From the NCBI RefSeq assembly GCF_002575655.3, contig NC_053037.3:506610544-506674543 (forward strand): a stretch of 64,000 nt of DNA, given 5' to 3'. Made by a program: the position numbers and the translations under genes. Within the stretch, counting starts at the first letter, position 1; every line of letters begins with the position of its first letter. Below the pieces are notes generated by a model. It did not search any database, had not been told where the DNA came from, and saw nothing but the letters and a program-made list of their open reading frames with translations. The stretch is from Aegilops tauschii subsp. strangulata (taxonomy: Eukaryota; Streptophyta; Magnoliopsida; Poales; Poaceae). This document shows positions 8,096-21,000 of this stretch, piece by piece.

Positions 8096-10328
8096 ATAAT
8101 GTTCCAAGGTTTGCCTTTAGGGTGATTAGATTGCTTGTTGGTTTGTGTGGTGCAAAACATAAACTTTGGCTGTAATGCACGATTTTACATTTTTTACTGA
8201 AACGTCAAACTGGTCTAAAACTTTTTGTACTGTCTTTCTATACAAATTTTTTATTTTGTCCTAATATTTTTAGAATTTTTTGAGTTACAGAAGTATGGTG
8301 GATGTTCAGATCTTTACAGCCTGTCCTATTTTCACAGATTGCTGTTATAGCTTCATTATTTGCATATGTTTGAATTCTTGTTGAAGCCTCCTTGACTTGG
8401 GGACATAGAATTGTGATAGCATACAATGGGTAATGTTTGTTTATAATTATACAATAATGTTACAACAGTACATGATGTGATTTCATTGCCATATTCACTA
8501 ACCCCGCCACTAAAAGTTCGGTTAAGTTTTGTGTGGATGAAGTGTTCGAAGATCGAGGAGGTCTCGATGTGAGGAGAAGGAGGAGAGGCAAGAGCTCAAG
8601 CTTGGGGATGCCCAAGGCACCCCAAGTAAATACTCAAGGAGACTCAAGCGTCTAAGCTTGGGGATGCCCCAAAAGGCATCCCATCTTTCTTCAACAAGTA
8701 TCGGTATGTTTTCGGTTTCGTTTCGTTCATGTGATATGTGCAAATCTTGGAGCGTCTTTTGCATTTAGGTTTCACTTTTATTTTATGCACCATGCTGGTA
8801 TGGGATAGTCCATGGTTGACTTATAGAATTCTCATTGCACTTCACTGATATCTTTTGAGTATGGCTTTATAGAATGCTTCATGTGCTTCACTTATATCAT
8901 TTGAAGTTTGGATTGCCTATTTCTCTTCACATAGAAAACCGTTGTTTGAAGAATGCTCTTTTGCTTCACTTATATTTGTTAGAGCATGGTCTTTTGTAGA
9001 AAGAATTAAACTCTCATGCCTCACTTATATCTATTTAGAGAGTCAACAGGAATTGGTCAATTGCATGGTTAGTCATAAAATCCTACATAAAACTTATGGA
9101 TCACTGAATATGATATGTTTGATTCCTTGCAATAGTTTTGCGATATAGAGATGGAATATGTGGGAGGTACTAGTAAACGGTTGTGTTTAGTAAGAATATT
9201 GGTGTCAAGGTTTGTGATTCCCGAAGCATGCACGTATAGTCTCTCGTTATGCTATGATGTTGGAGCATGATTTATTATTGATTGTCTTCCTTATGAGTGG
9301 TGGTCGGGGAAAAGCGATGGTCTTTTCCTACCAATATATACCCCTAGGGGCATGCGTAGTAGTACTTTGCTTCGAGGGCTAATAAACTTTTGCAATAAGT
9401 ATATGAGTTCTTCATGAATAATGTGAGTCCATGGATTATACGCACTCTTACCTTTTCGCAATTTGCTAGCCTCTACGGTACCGTGCATTGCCCTTTCTCA
9501 CCTCGAGAGTCGGTGCAAACTTCGCAGGTGCATCCAAACCCCGTGATATGATACGCTCTATTACACATAAGCCTTATTATATCTTCCTCAAAACAGCCAC
9601 CATACCTACCTATTATGGCTTTTCCATGGCCATTCCGAGATATATTGCCATGCAACTTCCACCGCTTCCGTTTAATGACTTGAGCATGCGTTGTCATATT
9701 GCTTTGTATGATCATATAACTCACATAGTAGTTGTGACTCAGCCACCGTTCATCATTTTTCATACATGTTACGCTAGGTCATTGCACATCCTGGTACATG
9801 CTAGAGGCATTCATATAGAGTCATATTTTGTCATACGTATCGAGTTGTAATTTTTTATTTCTTTTGAGTTATAAGTAAATAGAAGTGTGATGATCATCAT
9901 TATCCATTTTTAGAGCAGTGCCCCAATGAGGAAAGGATGATTGAGACTATGATTCCCCCACAAGTCGGGATGAGACTCCGGACAATGAGAGAAAAAGAAA
10001 AAGAAAACGAAAAAAAGAGGGGAAAAAAGAAAAAGAAAAAAAATAAATAAACAAAGAGAGAAGGGGCGTTGTTAGTATCCTTTACCACACTTGTGCTTCA
10101 AAGTAGCACCATGTTTTTCATATGGAGAGTCTCCTATGTTGTCACTTTCATATACTAGTGGGAATTTTTCATTATAGGATTAGATGCACACCCACTTAGT
10201 TTTCATATTGAGCTTTCATACACTTATAGCTCTTAGTACATTCGTTGCATGGAAATCCCTACTCCTCACGTTGATATCAATTGATGGGCATCTCCATAGC
10301 CCGTTGGTTAGCCGCGTCGATGGGAGAC
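8096..10328 (+). mobile_element. Athila-like Gypsy, 3' internal region
   Basis: Non-coding internal DNA that aligns with the 3' internal region of the element at 47667-60233, namely 50640-51930 joined to 57152-58195. Shared landmarks are AAGCTTGGGGATGCCC (twice), TCACTTATAT repeats, GATGGTCTTTTCCTACCAAT and GCATGCGTAGTAGTACTTTG. It is presumably the right part of the element that starts at 2299. It ends at 10328, where an inverted Angela LTR begins, so its 3' LTR and polypurine tract are missing. At 9299-9316 it preserves the uninterrupted site into which Copia inserted in the other copy. No ORF. Confidence 0.75.
8601..8682 (+). other. Two hairpins with PPT-like arm, copy 1
   Basis: Hairpin 1 (8601-8626) pairs CTTGGGG with CCCCAAG and TGCC with GGCA, with one bulged A and a 3-base loop. 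Hairpin 2 (8661-8682) pairs GGGATGCC with GGCATCCC around CCAAAA. Each is preceded by AAG and contains AAGCTTGGGGATGCC, the sequence that also forms the polypurine tract of the intact relative at 58636-58650. Both hairpins recur at 51261-51340. Confidence 0.6.
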
Positions 10329-10955
10329 TGTTGGGGAACGTAGTAATTCCATAAAATTTCCTACGCACACGCAAGATCATGGTGATGCATAGCAACGAGA
10401 GGGGAGAGTGTTGTCCACGTACCCTCGTAGACCGAAAGCGGAAGCGTTATGACAACGCGGTTGATGTAGTCGTACATCTTCACGATCCGACCGATCTAAG
10501 TACCGAACGCACGACACCTCCGAGTTCAGCACACGTTCAGCTCGATGACGTCCCTCGAACTCCGATCCAGCCGAGCTTTGAGAGAGAGTTCCGTCAGCAC
10601 GATGGCGTGGTGAAGATGATGATGTTCTACCGACGCAGGGCTTCGCCTAAGCACCGCTACGATATTATCGAGGTGGATTATGGTGGAGGGGGGCACCGTA
10701 CACGGCTAAAAGATCAATTTTCAATTGTTGTGTCTCCAAGGGGTGCCCCCTTCCCCGTATATAAAGGAGTGGAGGAGGGGGAGGGCCGGCCCTCTCTATG
10801 GCGCACCCTAGGAGGAGTCCTACTCCTATCGGGAGTAGGATTCCCCCTTCCAAGTAGTAGGAGTAGGAGTCAAGGAAAGGGAAGAGAGAAGAGAAGGAAG
10901 GAGGGGGTGCAGCCCCCCCTAGTCCAATTCAGACTAGGCCTTGGGGGGGCGCCCA
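10329..10955 (-). repeat. Angela-type LTR fragment, inverted
   Basis: Begins TGTTGGGGAACGTAGTAATTCC, the reverse complement of an Angela LTR 3' end. It keeps the promoter on the minus strand (reverse complement of CCGTATATAAAGGAG near 10757) and stops at 10955 where a second Angela element starts in the opposite orientation. The left flanking pentamer is GAGAC (10324-10328). The rest of the LTR is not found in the window. Confidence 0.85.
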
Positions 10956-12693
10956 TGAAGGAAATATGCCCTAGAGGCAATAATAAAGTTATTATTTATT
11001 TCCTTATATCATGATAAATGTTTATTATTCATGCTAGAATTGTATTAACCGGAAACTTGATACATGTGTGAATACATAGACAAACAGAGTGCCACTAGTA
11101 TGCCTCTACTTGACTAGCTCGTTGATCAAAGATGGTTATGTTTCCTAGACATAGACATGAGTTGTCATTTGATTAACGGGATCACATCATTAGGAGAATG
11201 ATGTGATTGACTTGACCCATTCCGTTAGCTTAGCACTCGATCGTTTAGTATGTTGCTATTGCTTTCTTCATGACTTGTACATGTTCCTATGACTATGAGA
11301 TTATGCAACTCCCGTTTACCGGAGGAACACTTTGTGTACTACCAAACGTCACAACGTAAATGGGTGATTATAAAGGTGCTCTACAGGTGTCTCCAAAGGT
11401 ACTTGTTGGGTTGGCGTATTTCGAGATTAGGATTTGTCACTCCGATTGTCGGAGAGGTATCTCTGGGCCCACTCGGTAATGCACATCACTATAAGCCTTG
11501 CAAGCATTGTGACTAATGAGTTAGTTGCGGGATGATGTATTACGGAACGAGTAAAGAGACTTGCCGGTAACGAGATTGAACTAGGTATCGAGATACCGAC
11601 GATCGAATCTCGGGCAAGTAACATACCGATGACAAAGGGAACAATGTATGTTGTTATGCGGTTAGACCAATAAAGATCTTCGTAGAATATGTGGGAACCA
11701 ATATGAGCATCTAGGTTCCACTATTGGTTATTGACCGGAGAGGTGTCTCGGTCATGTCTACATAGTTCTCGAACCCGTAGGGTCCGCACGCTTAACGTTA
11801 CGATGACAATTATATTATGAGTTTACATGTTTTGATGTACCGAAGGTTGTTTGGAGTCCCGGATGTGATCACGGACATGACGAGGAGTCTCGAAATGGTC
11901 GAGACATAAAGATTGATATATTGGACGACTATATTCGGACACCGGAAGTGTTCCGGAGAAGTTTCGGATAAAACCGGAGTGCCGGAGGGGTTACCGGAAC
12001 CCCCTGGGGAAGTATTGGGCCTTAGTGGGCCTTGAGGGGAGAGAGAGGGCAGCAGCCAGGAGGTGGCGTGCCCCCTCCCATGAGGAGTCCTAATTGAACT
12101 AGGGGAGGGGGGCGCAGCCCCTCTTTCCCTCTCCCTCTCCCTCTCTTTCCTTCCCCCTCTCTTCCTAGTTGGACTAGGAAAGGGGAGTCCTACTCCTACT
12201 AGGAGGAGGACTCCCCCCCTCTCCTTGGCGCGCCCAAGGCAGCCGGCCTCCCCCTTGCTCCTTTATATACGGGGCAGGGGGGCACCTCTACGGACAAGTT
12301 GATATACGATTTTTTAGCCGTGTGCGGTGCCCCCCTCCACCATATTACACCTCGATAATATCGTTGCGGAGCTTAGGCGAAGCCCTGCGTCGGTAGAACA
12401 TCATCATCGTCACCACGCCGTTGTGCTGACAAAACTCTCCCTCAACACTCGGCTGGATCGGAGTTCGAGGGACGTCATCGAGCTGAACGTGTGCTGAACT
12501 CGGAGGTGCCGTGCGTTCGGTACTTGATCGGTCGGATCGTGAAGACGTACGACTACATCAACCACGTTGTGATAACGCTTTCGCTGTCGGTCTACGAGGG
12601 TACGTGGACAACACTCTCCCCTCTCGTTGCTATGCATCACCATGATCTTGCGTGTGCGTAGGAATTTTTTTGAAATTACTACGTTCCCCTACA
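10956..12693 (+). repeat. Angela 5' LTR
   Basis: 1738 bp, from TGAAGGAAATATGCCC to ACGTTCCCCTACA, followed by the PBS. A TATA box (TTTATATA, 12262-12269) sits in CTCCTTTATATACGGGG and would drive the element transcript. Confidence 0.9.
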
Positions 12694-12711
12694 GTGGCAT
12701 CCGAGCCTGGT
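12694..12711 (+). other. Angela primer-binding site
   Basis: GTGGCATCCGAGCCTGG abuts the LTR. Compared with the GTGGCATCATGAGCC version of the element at 34293-39797 (read on its minus strand) it carries changes in the tRNA-complementary core, consistent with decay. Confidence 0.8.
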
Positions 12712-13980
12712 TTTATGCCTTGATGTTATGCACGAGTAGAACACAAGTGAGTTGTGGGCGATATAAGTCATACTGCTTACCAGCATGTCATACTTTGGTT
12801 CGGCGGTATTGTGAGGTGAAGCGGCCCGGACCGACATTACGCGTACGCTTACGCGAGACTGGTTTCACCGTTGCGAGCACTCGTTGCTTAAAGGTGACCG
12901 GCGGGTGTCTGTCTCTCTCACTTTAGTTGAACCGAGTGTGGCTACGCCCGGTCCTTGCGAAGGTTAAAACATCACCAACTTGACAAACTATCGTTGTGGT
13001 TTTTGATGCGTAGGTAAGAACGGTTCTTGCTAAGCCCGTAGCAGCCACGTAAAACTTGCAACAACAAAGTAGAGGACGTCTAACTTGTTTTTGCAGGGCA
13101 TGTTGTGATGTGATATGGTCAAGACATGATGCTATATTTTATTGTATGAGATGATCATGTTTTGTAACCGAGTTATCGGCAACTGACAGGAGCCATATGG
13201 TTGTCGCTTTATTGTATGCAATGCAATCGCCATGTAATTGTTTTACTTTATCACTAAGCGGTAGCGATAGTCGTAAAAGCAATAGTTGGCGAGACGACAA
13301 CGATCCTACGATGGAGATCAAGGTGTCGAGCCGGTGACGATGGTGATCATGATGGTGCTTCGGTGATGGAGATCACAAGCACAAGATGATGATGGCCATA
13401 TCATATCACTGATATTGATTGCATGTGATGTTTATCTTTATGCATCTTATCTTGCTTTGATTGACGGTAGCATTATAAGATGATCTCTCACTAAAAATTT
13501 CAAGATAAAAGTGTTCTCCCTGAGTATGCACCGTTGCGAAAGTTCTTCATGCTGAGACACCACGTGATGATCGGGTGTGATAGGCTCTATGTTCAAATAC
13601 AACGGGTGCAAAATAGTTGCACACGCGGAATACTCAGGTTAAACTTGACGAGCCTAGCATATGCAGATATGGCCTCGGAACACGGAGACCGAAAGGTCGA
13701 GCGTGAATCATATAGTAGATATGATCAACATAGTGATGTTCACCGTTGAAACTACTCCATCTCACGTGATGATCGGACATGGTTTAGTTGATATGGATCA
13801 CGTGATCACTTAGAGGATTAGAGGGATGTCTATCTAAGTGGGAGTTCTTAAGTAATATGATTAATTGAACTTAAATTTATCATGAACTTAGTCCTGATAG
13901 TATTCTTGCAAATTATGTTGTAGATCAATAGCTCGCGTTGTTGCTTCCCTGTTTTTGATATGTTCCTAGAGAAAAATTAT
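12712..13980 (+). other. Angela untranslated leader
   Basis: No ORF longer than about 100 codons and none with a known domain. The counterpart on the minus strand in the nested element is 36774-38057. Confidence 0.7.
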
Positions 13981-16900
13981 GTTGAAAGATGTTAGTAGCA
14001 AAGATGCGGATTGGATCCGTGATCTGAGGATTATCCTCATTGCTGCACAGAAAAATTATGTCCTTGATGCACCGCTAGGTGACAGACCAATTGCAGGAGC
14101 AGATGCAGACGTTATGAACGTTTGGCTAGCTCAATATGATGACTACTTGATAGTTTAGTGCACCATGCTTAACGGCTTAGAATCGGGACTTCAAAGACGT
14201 TTTGAACGTCATGGACCATATGAGATGTTCCAGGAGTTGAAGTTAATATTTCAAGCAAATACCCGAGTTGAGAGATATGAAGTCTCCAACAAGTTCTATA
14301 GCTAAAAGATGGAGGAGAATAGCTCAAGTAGTGAGCATGTGCTCAGATTGTCTGGGTACTACAATCGCTTGAATCAAGTGGGAGTTAATCTTCCAGATAA
14401 AATAGTGATTGACAGAATTCTCTAGTCACCATCACCAAGTTAGTAGAACTTCGTGATGAACTATAGTATGCAAGGGATGACGAAAGTAATTCCCGAGCTC
14501 TTCGTGATGCTGAAATCGACGAAGGTAGAAATCAAGAAAAACATCAAGTGTTGATGGTTGTTGAGACCACTAGTTTCAAGAAAAGGGCAAAGGGAAGAAG
14601 GGGAACTTCAAAGAAGAATGGCAAGCAAGTTGCTGCTCAAGTGAAGAAGCCTAAGTCTGGTCCTAAGCCTGAGACTAAGTGCTTCTACTGCAAAGGGACT
14701 GGTCACTGGAAGCGGAACTACTCCAAGTATTTGGTGGATAAGAAGGATGGCAAAGTGAACAAAGGTATATTGGATATACATGTTATTGATGTGTACTTTA
14801 CTAGTGTTTATAGCAACCCCTCGGCATTTGATACTGGTTCAGTTGCTAAGAGTAGTAACTCGAAACGGGAGTTGCAGAATAAACAGAGACTAGTAAAAGG
14901 CGAGGTGACGATGTGTGTTGGAAGTAGTTCCAAGATTGATATGATCATCATCGCACACTCCCTATACTTTCGGGATTAGTGTTGAAACTAAATAAGTGTT
15001 ATTTGGTGTTTGCGTTGAGCATGAATATGATTTGATCATGTTTGTTGCAATACGATTATTCATTTAAATTAGAGAATAATTGTTGTTCTGTTTACATGAA
15101 TAAAACCTTCTATGGTCATACACCCAATAAAATGGTTTGTTGGATCTTGATCATAGTGATACACATATTCATAATAATGAAGCCAAAAGATGCAAAGTTA
15201 ATAATGATAGTGCAACTTATTTGTGGCACTGCCGTTTAGGTCATATTGGTGTAAAGCGCATGAAGAAACTCCATACTGATGGGATTTTGGAATCACTTGA
15301 TTATGAATCACTTGATGCTTGCGAACCATGCCTCATGGGCAAGATGACTAAAACGCCGTTCTCCGGAACTATGGGGAGAGCAACAGATTTGTTGGAAGTC
15401 ATACATACAGATGTATGTGGTCCAATGAATATTGAGGCTCATGGCGGATATCGTTATTTTCTCACCTTCACAGATGATTTGAGCATATATGGGTATATCT
15501 ACTTAATGAAACATAAGTCTGAAACATTTGAAAAGTTCATATAATTTCAGAGTGAAGTGGAAAATCATTGTAACAAGAGAAATAAAGTTTCTACGATCTG
15601 ATCATAGAGAAGAGTATTTGAGTTACGAGTTTGGCCTTCAGTTAAAACAATGTGAAATAGTTTCACTACTCACGCCACCTGGAACACCACAGTGTAATGG
15701 TGTGTCCGAACATCGTAACCGTACTTTATTAGTATGGTGCGATATATGATGTCTCTTACCGATCTACCACTATCGTTTTGGGGTTATGCATTAGAGACTG
15801 CTGCATTCACGTTAAATAGGGTACCATCTAAATCCGTTGAGACGACATCTTATGAACTGTGGTTTGGCAAGAAACCAAAGTTGTCGTTTCTTAAAGTTTG
15901 GGGTTGCGATGCTTATGTGAAAAGGTTTCATCCTGATAAGCTCAAACCCAAATCAGAGAAATGTGTCTTCATAGGATACCCAAAGGAGACAGTTGGGTAC
16001 ACCTTCTATCACAGATCCGAAGGCAAGACATTCGTTGCTAAGAATGGATCCTTTCTATAGAAGGAGTTTCTCTCGAAAGAAGTGAGTGGGAGGAAAGTAG
16101 AACTTGATGAGGTAACTGTACCTCATCGCTTATTGGAAAGTAGTTCATCACAGAAAACCGGTTCCTGTGACACCTACACCAATTAGTGAGGAAGTTAATG
16201 ATGATGATCATAAAACTTCAGATCAAGTTGTTACTGAACCTCGTAGGTAAACCAGAGTAAGATCCGCACCAGAGTGGTATGGTAATCCTGTTCTGGAGGT
16301 TATGTTACTAGACCATGACGAACCTACGAACTATGAAGAAGCGATGGTGAGCCCAGATTCCGCAAAATGGCTTGAGGCCATGAAATCTGAGATGGGATCC
16401 ATGTATGAGAACAAAGTATGGACTTTGATTGACTTGCCCAATGATCGGCGAGCCATAAAAATAAATGGATCTTCAAGAGGAAGACGGATGCTGATAGTAG
16501 TGTTACTATCTACAAAGCTAGACTTGTCGGAAAAAGGTTTTTGACAAAGTTCAAAGTGTTGAATACGATGAGATTTTCTCACTCGCAGCGATGCTTAAAG
16601 TCTGTCCGAATCATGTTAGCAATTGCCGCATTTTATGAAATCTGGCAAATGGATAAACAAAACTGCATTCCTTAATGGATTCATTAAAGAAGAGTTGTAT
16701 ATGATGCAACTAGAAGGTATTGTCAATCCTAAAGGTGCTAACAAAATATGCAAACTCCAGCGATCCATCTATGGACTGGTGCAAGCATCTCGGAGTTGGA
16801 ATATACGCTTTGATAAGTTGATCAAAGCATATAGTTTTATACAGACTTGCGGTGAAGCCTTTATTTACAAGAAAGTGAGTGGGAGCACTACAACATTTCT

Positions 16901-17640
16901 GAGAAGTATATGTGAGTGACATATTGTTGATCGGAAATAATGTAGAATTATTCTGCAAAGCATAAAGGAGTGTTTGAAAGGAGTTTTTTTCAAAGAAAGA
17001 CCCCGATGAAGCTGCTTACATATTGAGCATCAAGATCTATAGAGATAGATCAAGACGCTTGATAAGTTTTTTCAATGAGTACATACCTTAACAAGATTTT
17101 GAAGTAGTTCAAAATAGAACAGTCAAAGAAAGAGTTCTTGCCTGTGTTACAAGGTGTGAAATTGAGTAAGACTCAAAGCCCGACCACGACAGAAGATAGA
17201 AAAAGAATGAAAGTCATTCCCTATGCCTCGGACATAGGTTCTATAAAGTATGCCATGCTGTGTACCAGATCTATTGTATACCCTACACTGATTTTGGCAA
17301 GGGAGTACAATAGTGATCTAGGAGTAGATCACTGGACAGCGGTCAAAATTATCCTTAGTGGAATAAGGATATGTTTCTCGATTATGGAAGTGACAAAAGG
17401 TTCGCCGTAATGGGTTACGTCGATGCAAGTTTTGACACTAATCTAGATGACTCTAAGTCTCTGTCTAGATACATATTGAAAGTGGGAGCAATTAGCTAGA
17501 GTAGCTCCGTGCAGAGCATTCTAGACATAGAAATTTGCAAAATAATTACGGATCTGAATGTGACAGACCCGTTGACTAAAATTATCTCACAAGCAAAACA
17601 TGATCACACCTTAGTACTCTTTGGGTGTTAATCACATAGC
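13981..17640 (+). pseudogene. Angela gag-pol, multiply broken
   Basis: A gag-pol polyprotein broken by many stops and frameshifts. In order: gag from about 13981; a zinc knuckle at about 14681 whose last cysteine is Tyr (CFYCKGTGHWKRNYSKY); protease FDTGSVAKS; GAG-pre-integrase HCRLGHIGVKRMKKLH (15137-15300); integrase core HTDVCGPMN through GTPQCNGVSEHRNRT (15400-15720); integrase C-terminus FWGYALETAAFTLNRVPSKS (15734-16060); RT pieces at 16302-16919 (QRSIYGLVQASRSWN) and 17138-17410 (MLCTRSIVYP). Most of RNase H is deleted before the 3' LTR. The element could not supply its own proteins. Confidence 0.9.
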
Positions 17641-17767
17641 GATGTGAACTAGATTACTGACTCTAGTAAACCCTTTGGGTGTTGGTCACATGGCGATGTG
17701 AACTATGGGTGTTAATCACATGGTGATGTGAACTATTGATGTTAAATCACATGGCGATGTGAACTAG
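17623..17767 (+). repeat. Short tandem repeat before Angela PPT
   Basis: Four imperfect copies of a roughly 30-bp core, GGGTGTTAATCACATGGCGATGTGAACT, with the first and last followed by AGATTA(C/T)TGACTCTAGT. Copies lie near 17623, 17677, 17707 and 17738. The array sits between the lost RNase H region and the polypurine tract. Confidence 0.85.
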
Positions 17768-17784
17768 ATTATTGACTCTAGTGC

Positions 17785-17795
17785 AAGTGGGAGAC
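17785..17795 (+). other. Angela polypurine tract
   Basis: AAGTGGGAGAC immediately precedes the 3' LTR start TGAAGG at 17796 and is the plus-strand primer site. Confidence 0.75.
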
Positions 17796-18068
17796 TGAAG
17801 GAAATATGCCCTAGAGGCAATAATAAAGTTATTATTTATTGCCTTATATCATGATAAATGTTTATTATTCATGCTAGAATTGTATCAACCGGAAACTTGA
17901 TACATGTGTGAATACATAGACAAACAGAGTGTCACTAGTATGCCTCTACTTGACTAGCTCGTTGATCAAAGATGGTTATGTTTCCTAGCCATAGACATGA
18001 GTTGTCATTTGATTAACGGGATCACATCATTAGGAGAATGATGTGATTGACTTGACCCATTCCGTTAG
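17796..18068 (+). repeat. Angela 3' LTR, truncated by G1
   Basis: Matches the first 273 bp of the 5' LTR and stops at CCGTTAG, where the G1 LTR (TGTGACGCCC) begins. The five bases before the junction, GTTAG (18064-18068), are the expected left TSD of G1. The remaining LTR sequence (CTTAGCACTCGATCG...) does not reappear downstream. Confidence 0.9.
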
Positions 18069-21000
18069 TGTGACGCCCGGATAATTATGCTACAGTAATC
18101 CCACGTTAATGATGCCACGTCACCATGGTTACTGTTGTTAATCTCGTGTTAGTTCAAAATCGATTCGAAATTCAAACTTAAAATAAAGTCAAACGGTAAA
18201 GATTTTCTAATATTAAAACTAAAATGTTGGGGTGTTGCCAAATAATACATAGGTAATTATTGTGGAGAAACCACACTTTTATAAAATGTTTAAAGGCTCT
18301 AAAGTAATTAAAACATCAGCTATGACAATTAATTAAATGCCTTTTAAAAATGATACTAATGCAAACTATTTTAATTAGGTGTCAAACTATTTGGGGCAGT
18401 AGAATAAATTATAACATTAATTAAGGAGTTGTATTTATATTTTATAAAACAGGAATTAAAAAATAAAATAGAAAAGAAAATATATAAAGAAAAGAAAACA
18501 GAAAACAAAACTGAAAAGAAGAAATTAAGATGTGAGAAGAGAGAGAGAGAGAGCCCCCCCCCCCAATTGGGCCTCGACCCAGCAGGCTGCCAGGCCGCCA
18601 GGCCAGCCCAACCGCAGCCTCTACTAGCCCCCCGGTCAAACCCTAACCCGTAACCGCACACCCCCCCACCACTCGCTCTCTCCCCCCACCCCCCGATCCA
18701 GATCGGGATCGGGGCGACCACGCCCCCGCGCGCCCGACGCCGCCCCGCCGCCCGTCGCCGGAGCTCCCTCGCCGGACTGCCTCCTCCACCCGCCGGACCG
18801 CCTCATCCTCTTCTCCTATCCATCGTCCCCTCGTCACCGGGCCACACCCGCTCGTCGTCGCCGTGCACCACCACCGCCGCCGTCCTCTCCGTCACCGAAC
18901 CGCCCCCGAGCTCGTCGCCTCATCTCCGTCGTCCTCCTCGACCCCCCACTGCCCCGTGCCCTGCAAAACCCCTCGTGAGGCCCTCCCCCTCCTTCTCCTC
19001 TGTCGCGCTCCCGCCGCGCCCACCGATGCTCTGCTCCGGCCGCAACCGCGCCTCACGCGCTCCGGCCCCGCGCTCACCGCGGTCGGGCCGCGCCCTGGCC
19101 ACGCGCTGCACTGTCCGGCCGTGCCCGTCACTCCGCGCTGACGCACCGCGCCACCGCCCTGTTTCCCCCACTGCATCACACACGCCTGCGTCGCGGCTCG
19201 CACAACAATTGTCCCGCCGTGTGAAGTGCGCGCCCGCACGCGCCTGCGACCAGCGCCCACTGCGTGTCGTCCCACGGCGCTCTCCGCCATTGCTGCTCCT
19301 TCCCCGTGCGCCGCGTTGTCGCCCCTCCCCCTTCTCGCCCTGTCCGCTGCGGCCACCACCCGGTTGGCCCGCGCCCGTCGCTGCCCGCCGGCGAGCCGCC
19401 CGCGGTGCCCCAACGGCCTCCGCTCGGGTCCGCCCCGTCGGACGCCCACGCTCGCCCACGCCCGCTAACGCTGGCACCCGCTATGGCCCCTCTGGGCCAC
19501 AGACATGTGGGGCCCAGCCCAAGAACGTCAATTAAAAAAAGAGAATAAAAAAAGAATAAAAAAATTAATAAAAAAAATAAAAATGTATTAATAAAATTAA
19601 TTATTAATTAATTAAGTTAATTAATCATGTTTAATTAATTTAATTAACTAGTTAGTTTAATTAAACAGTGATTAGTTTAGCTAATTCCTAATTAATCTAA
19701 ACAGAGAATGATAGGTGGGTCCCACTGGACCCACATGTCAGTTAATCATATCCTGATGCATAGCCTGTCATTGTTGCTACAGTTGTTTCCCTTACCTGCT
19801 ATCCTACTGCTTAGTATAGGATGCTAGTTTTCCATCAGTGGCCCTACATTCTTGTCCGTCTGCTGTGCTATACTATCGGGCCGTGATCACCTGGGCGGTG
19901 ATCACGGGTATATACTTATATACTATATACATGACACATGTGGTGACTAAAGTCGGGTCGGCTCGTTGAGTACCCGCAAGTGCTACTGATGAGGGGGCTG
20001 AAAGGACAGGTGGCTCCATCCCGGTAGAGGTGGGCCTGGGTTCCCGACGGCCCCCGACTGTTACTTTGTGGCGGAGCGACATGGCAGGTTGAGACCATCT
20101 AGGAGAGAGGTGGGCCTGGCCCTGGTCGGCGTTCGCGGATAAATAACACGCTTAACGAGTTCTGGGTATTTGATCTGAGTCTGGCCATTTGGTCTATACG
20201 CACTAACCATCTACGCGGGAGTAGTTATGGGTATCCCGACGTCGTGGTATCAGCCGAAGCTCTTCTTGACGTCAGCGACGGAGCGGCGCGCGCCGGACTG
20301 GACTGGAACGCCTACTAGGCTAGGTCTGCTTCCGGCCGCCCTCGCAACGTGCAGGTGTGCAATGGGCGATGGGCCCAGACCCCTGCGCGCATAGGATTTA
20401 GACCGACGTGTTGACCTCTCTGTTGAGCCGAGGTGGGGCTGCGACGTGTTGATCTTCTCAGGCCGGGGATGACCCAGAAAAGTGTGTCCGGCCAAATGGG
20501 ATCGAGCGTGTTGGGTTATGTGGTGCACCCCTGCAGGGAAGTTTATCTATTCGAATAGCCGTGTCCCTCGGTAAAAGGACGACCCGGAGTTGTACCTTGA
20601 CCTCATGACAACTAGAACCGGATACTGAATAAAATACACCCTTCCAAGTGCCAGATACAACCCGGTGATCGCTCTCTAACAGGGCGACGAGGAGGGGATC
20701 GCCGGCTAGGATTATGCTATGCGATGCTACTTGGAGGACTTCAATCTACTCTCTTCTACATGCTGCAAGATGGAGATGGCCAGAAGCGTAGTCTTCGACA
20801 GGACTAGCTATCCCCCTCTTATTCTGGCATATTGCAGTTCAGTCCACTGATATGCCCCTTTACACATATACCCCTGCATATGTAGTGTAGCTCCTTGCTT
20901 GCGAGTACTTTGGATGAGTACTCACGGTTGCTTCTCTCCCTCTTTTCCCCCTTTCCTTTCTATCTGGTTGTCGCAACCAGATGCTGGAGTCCAGGAGCCA

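Larger units (their letters stand above)
10956..18068 (+). mobile_element. Angela-type Copia retrotransposon, decayed
   Basis: Complete 5' LTR (10956-12693), PBS, long leader, degenerate gag-pol, polypurine tract and the first 273 bp of the 3' LTR (17796-18068), which is broken by the G1 insertion. The two LTRs differ at 4 of 273 comparable positions by hand count (about 1.5%). The left flanking pentamer is GCCCA (10951-10955). The right TSD cannot be tested. Confidence 0.9.

Noticed and set aside
9985..10065. Purine-rich A/G stretch as a polypurine tract or regulatory site
   Set aside because: It lies well inside the internal region, is a variable-length low-complexity run (compare 57808-57866), and no LTR follows it.
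10379..11014. 211-codon plus-strand frame
   Set aside because: It crosses the junction of two Angela LTRs of opposite orientation, so it cannot be an ancestral gene.
17623..17767. Possible CRISPR-like array of 30-bp repeats
   Set aside because: Repeats are adjacent without unique spacers, imperfect, and sit in a plant retrotransposon.
18863..19548. Overlapping open frames up to 186 codons on both strands in the G1 LTR1 core
   Set aside because: The region is extremely GC-rich, so stops are rare in all frames. Overlapping frames on both strands, absence of domains and indels relative to LTR2 argue against genes.
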